From Rhodobacterales bacterium (GTDB lineage: Bacteria; Pseudomonadota; Alphaproteobacteria; Rhodobacterales; Rhodobacteraceae): a DNA stretch of 6,053 nucleotides. Numbering within the stretch: the stretch's first letter is position 1; each line of letters starts with the position of its first letter. This document shows, one piece after another, positions 5,645 through 6,053 of this stretch. Under the pieces are notes generated by a model. That model had not been told where the DNA came from and ran no database searches. It saw only the letters and a program-made list of their open reading frames with translations. Position numbers and translations under genes: made by a program. Location of the stretch: the NCBI GenBank assembly GCA_009992615.1, contig JAACVA010000225.1:541-6593 (forward strand), read 5' to 3'.

Positions 5645-6053
5645 ATGTTATCCGATCTGGTCATCGTCTATCACCGTCAACCCTATGAAGAGGTTGAGGA
5701 AGACGGCAAAACTGTGTTCAAGGAAAACGCCAGCCCCAATGGCATCGTGCCAACGCTGAAAAGCTTCTTCGGAAGTGTCGACCGTGGCGCCTGGGTGGCA
5801 TGGAAGCTGGCCGAAGACACGTCGAACCCCGGCTTCGAACGGGTGGTCGAAATCTCGGACAGCTATGGTGATTATTCCGTGTCAAGGCTGCCGCTGACCG
5901 CCGAACAGGTGCGCGATTTCTATCACGTCACCAGCAAAGAGGCGTTCTGGCCGATCCTGCACAATTTCCGCGAACGCTATAACTATGACCCGGTGAACTG
6001 GCCCAACTTCCGCGAGGTGAACTGGGCCTTTGCCGAGGCGGCCGCCGCCGAGG
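5645..6053 (+). CDS. ggpS: Glucosylglycerol-phosphate synthase, N-terminal part (3' end outside window)
   Basis: GgpS transfers glucose from ADP-glucose to sn-glycerol-3-phosphate, giving glucosylglycerol-phosphate, the committed step of glucosylglycerol synthesis in the cytoplasm. The first 136 residues are visible; the family is about 500 residues (GT20, the trehalose-6-phosphate synthase fold), so about a quarter is present. The segments that point to GgpS rather than OtsA are VYHRQPYEEV (8-17), ENASPNGIVPTLKSFF (27-42) and FYHVTSKEAFWPILHNF (92-108), the last being the counterpart of the OtsA acceptor-site region with its Trp (Trp102 here). The typical OtsA start (VVSNR then a Gly-Gly loop) is absent. 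The nucleotide-sugar site lies beyond the window and cannot be checked. The upstream phosphatase and dehydrogenase genes support the assignment. A trehalose-6-phosphate synthase is the main alternative, and automatic annotation may well use that name. Confidence 0.85.
   Translation, partial: MLSDLVIVYHRQPYEEVEEDGKTVFKENASPNGIVPTLKSFFGSVDRGAWVAWKLAEDTSNPGFERVVEISDSYGDYSVSRLPLTAEQVRDFYHVTSKEAFWPILHNFRERYNYDPVNWPNFREVNWAFAEAAAAE

Overview
The window is GC-rich chromosomal DNA from an alphaproteobacterium, most likely a marine or salt-tolerant member of the Rhodobacterales. The pointers are the aerobic-type cobaltochelatase subunit CobT with its acidic linker, a Rhodobacteraceae-style three-domain aminopeptidase P, strong preference for G/C at third codon positions, and an osmolyte operon. 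This placement is inferred from protein character, not from a database search. All six supported genes lie on the + strand. Two are cut by the window edges: cobT lacks its 5' end and the last gene lacks its 3' end.

Layout. Positions 2-1198 hold the C-terminal part of CobT (acidic linker, then a von Willebrand A domain), a subunit of the cobaltochelatase of aerobic vitamin B12 synthesis. A 96-base gap with one weak GC hairpin follows. Positions 1295-3088 encode a 597-residue metal-dependent Xaa-Pro aminopeptidase. Positions 3176-3517 encode a 113-residue DUF427 protein of unknown function, preceded by an inverted repeat. A 220-base gap (3518-3737) holds a hairpin without a T-run and, near its right end, a GGAAC-N17-CGTT element that looks like an alphaproteobacterial stress sigma-factor promoter.

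From 3738 onward there is a tight operon: a GpsA-type glycerol-3-phosphate dehydrogenase of unusual length (381 residues), a HAD phosphatase of the sucrose-phosphatase type that overlaps it by 4 bases (ATGA), and, 9 bases further on, the start of a GT20 glycosyltransferase that looks like glucosylglycerol-phosphate synthase. Together they read as a complete route to the compatible solute glucosylglycerol. The dehydrogenase makes glycerol-3-phosphate from dihydroxyacetone phosphate, the synthase adds glucose from ADP-glucose, and the phosphatase removes the phosphate. The three reactions are assigned from family motifs and gene order. The exact substrates are inference.

The most interesting point is this operon, with its built-in acceptor-supplying dehydrogenase and a possible stress promoter. 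The genes before it look like ordinary chromosomal genes without a functional link to it. No mobile elements, CRISPR arrays, tRNA or rRNA genes were seen.
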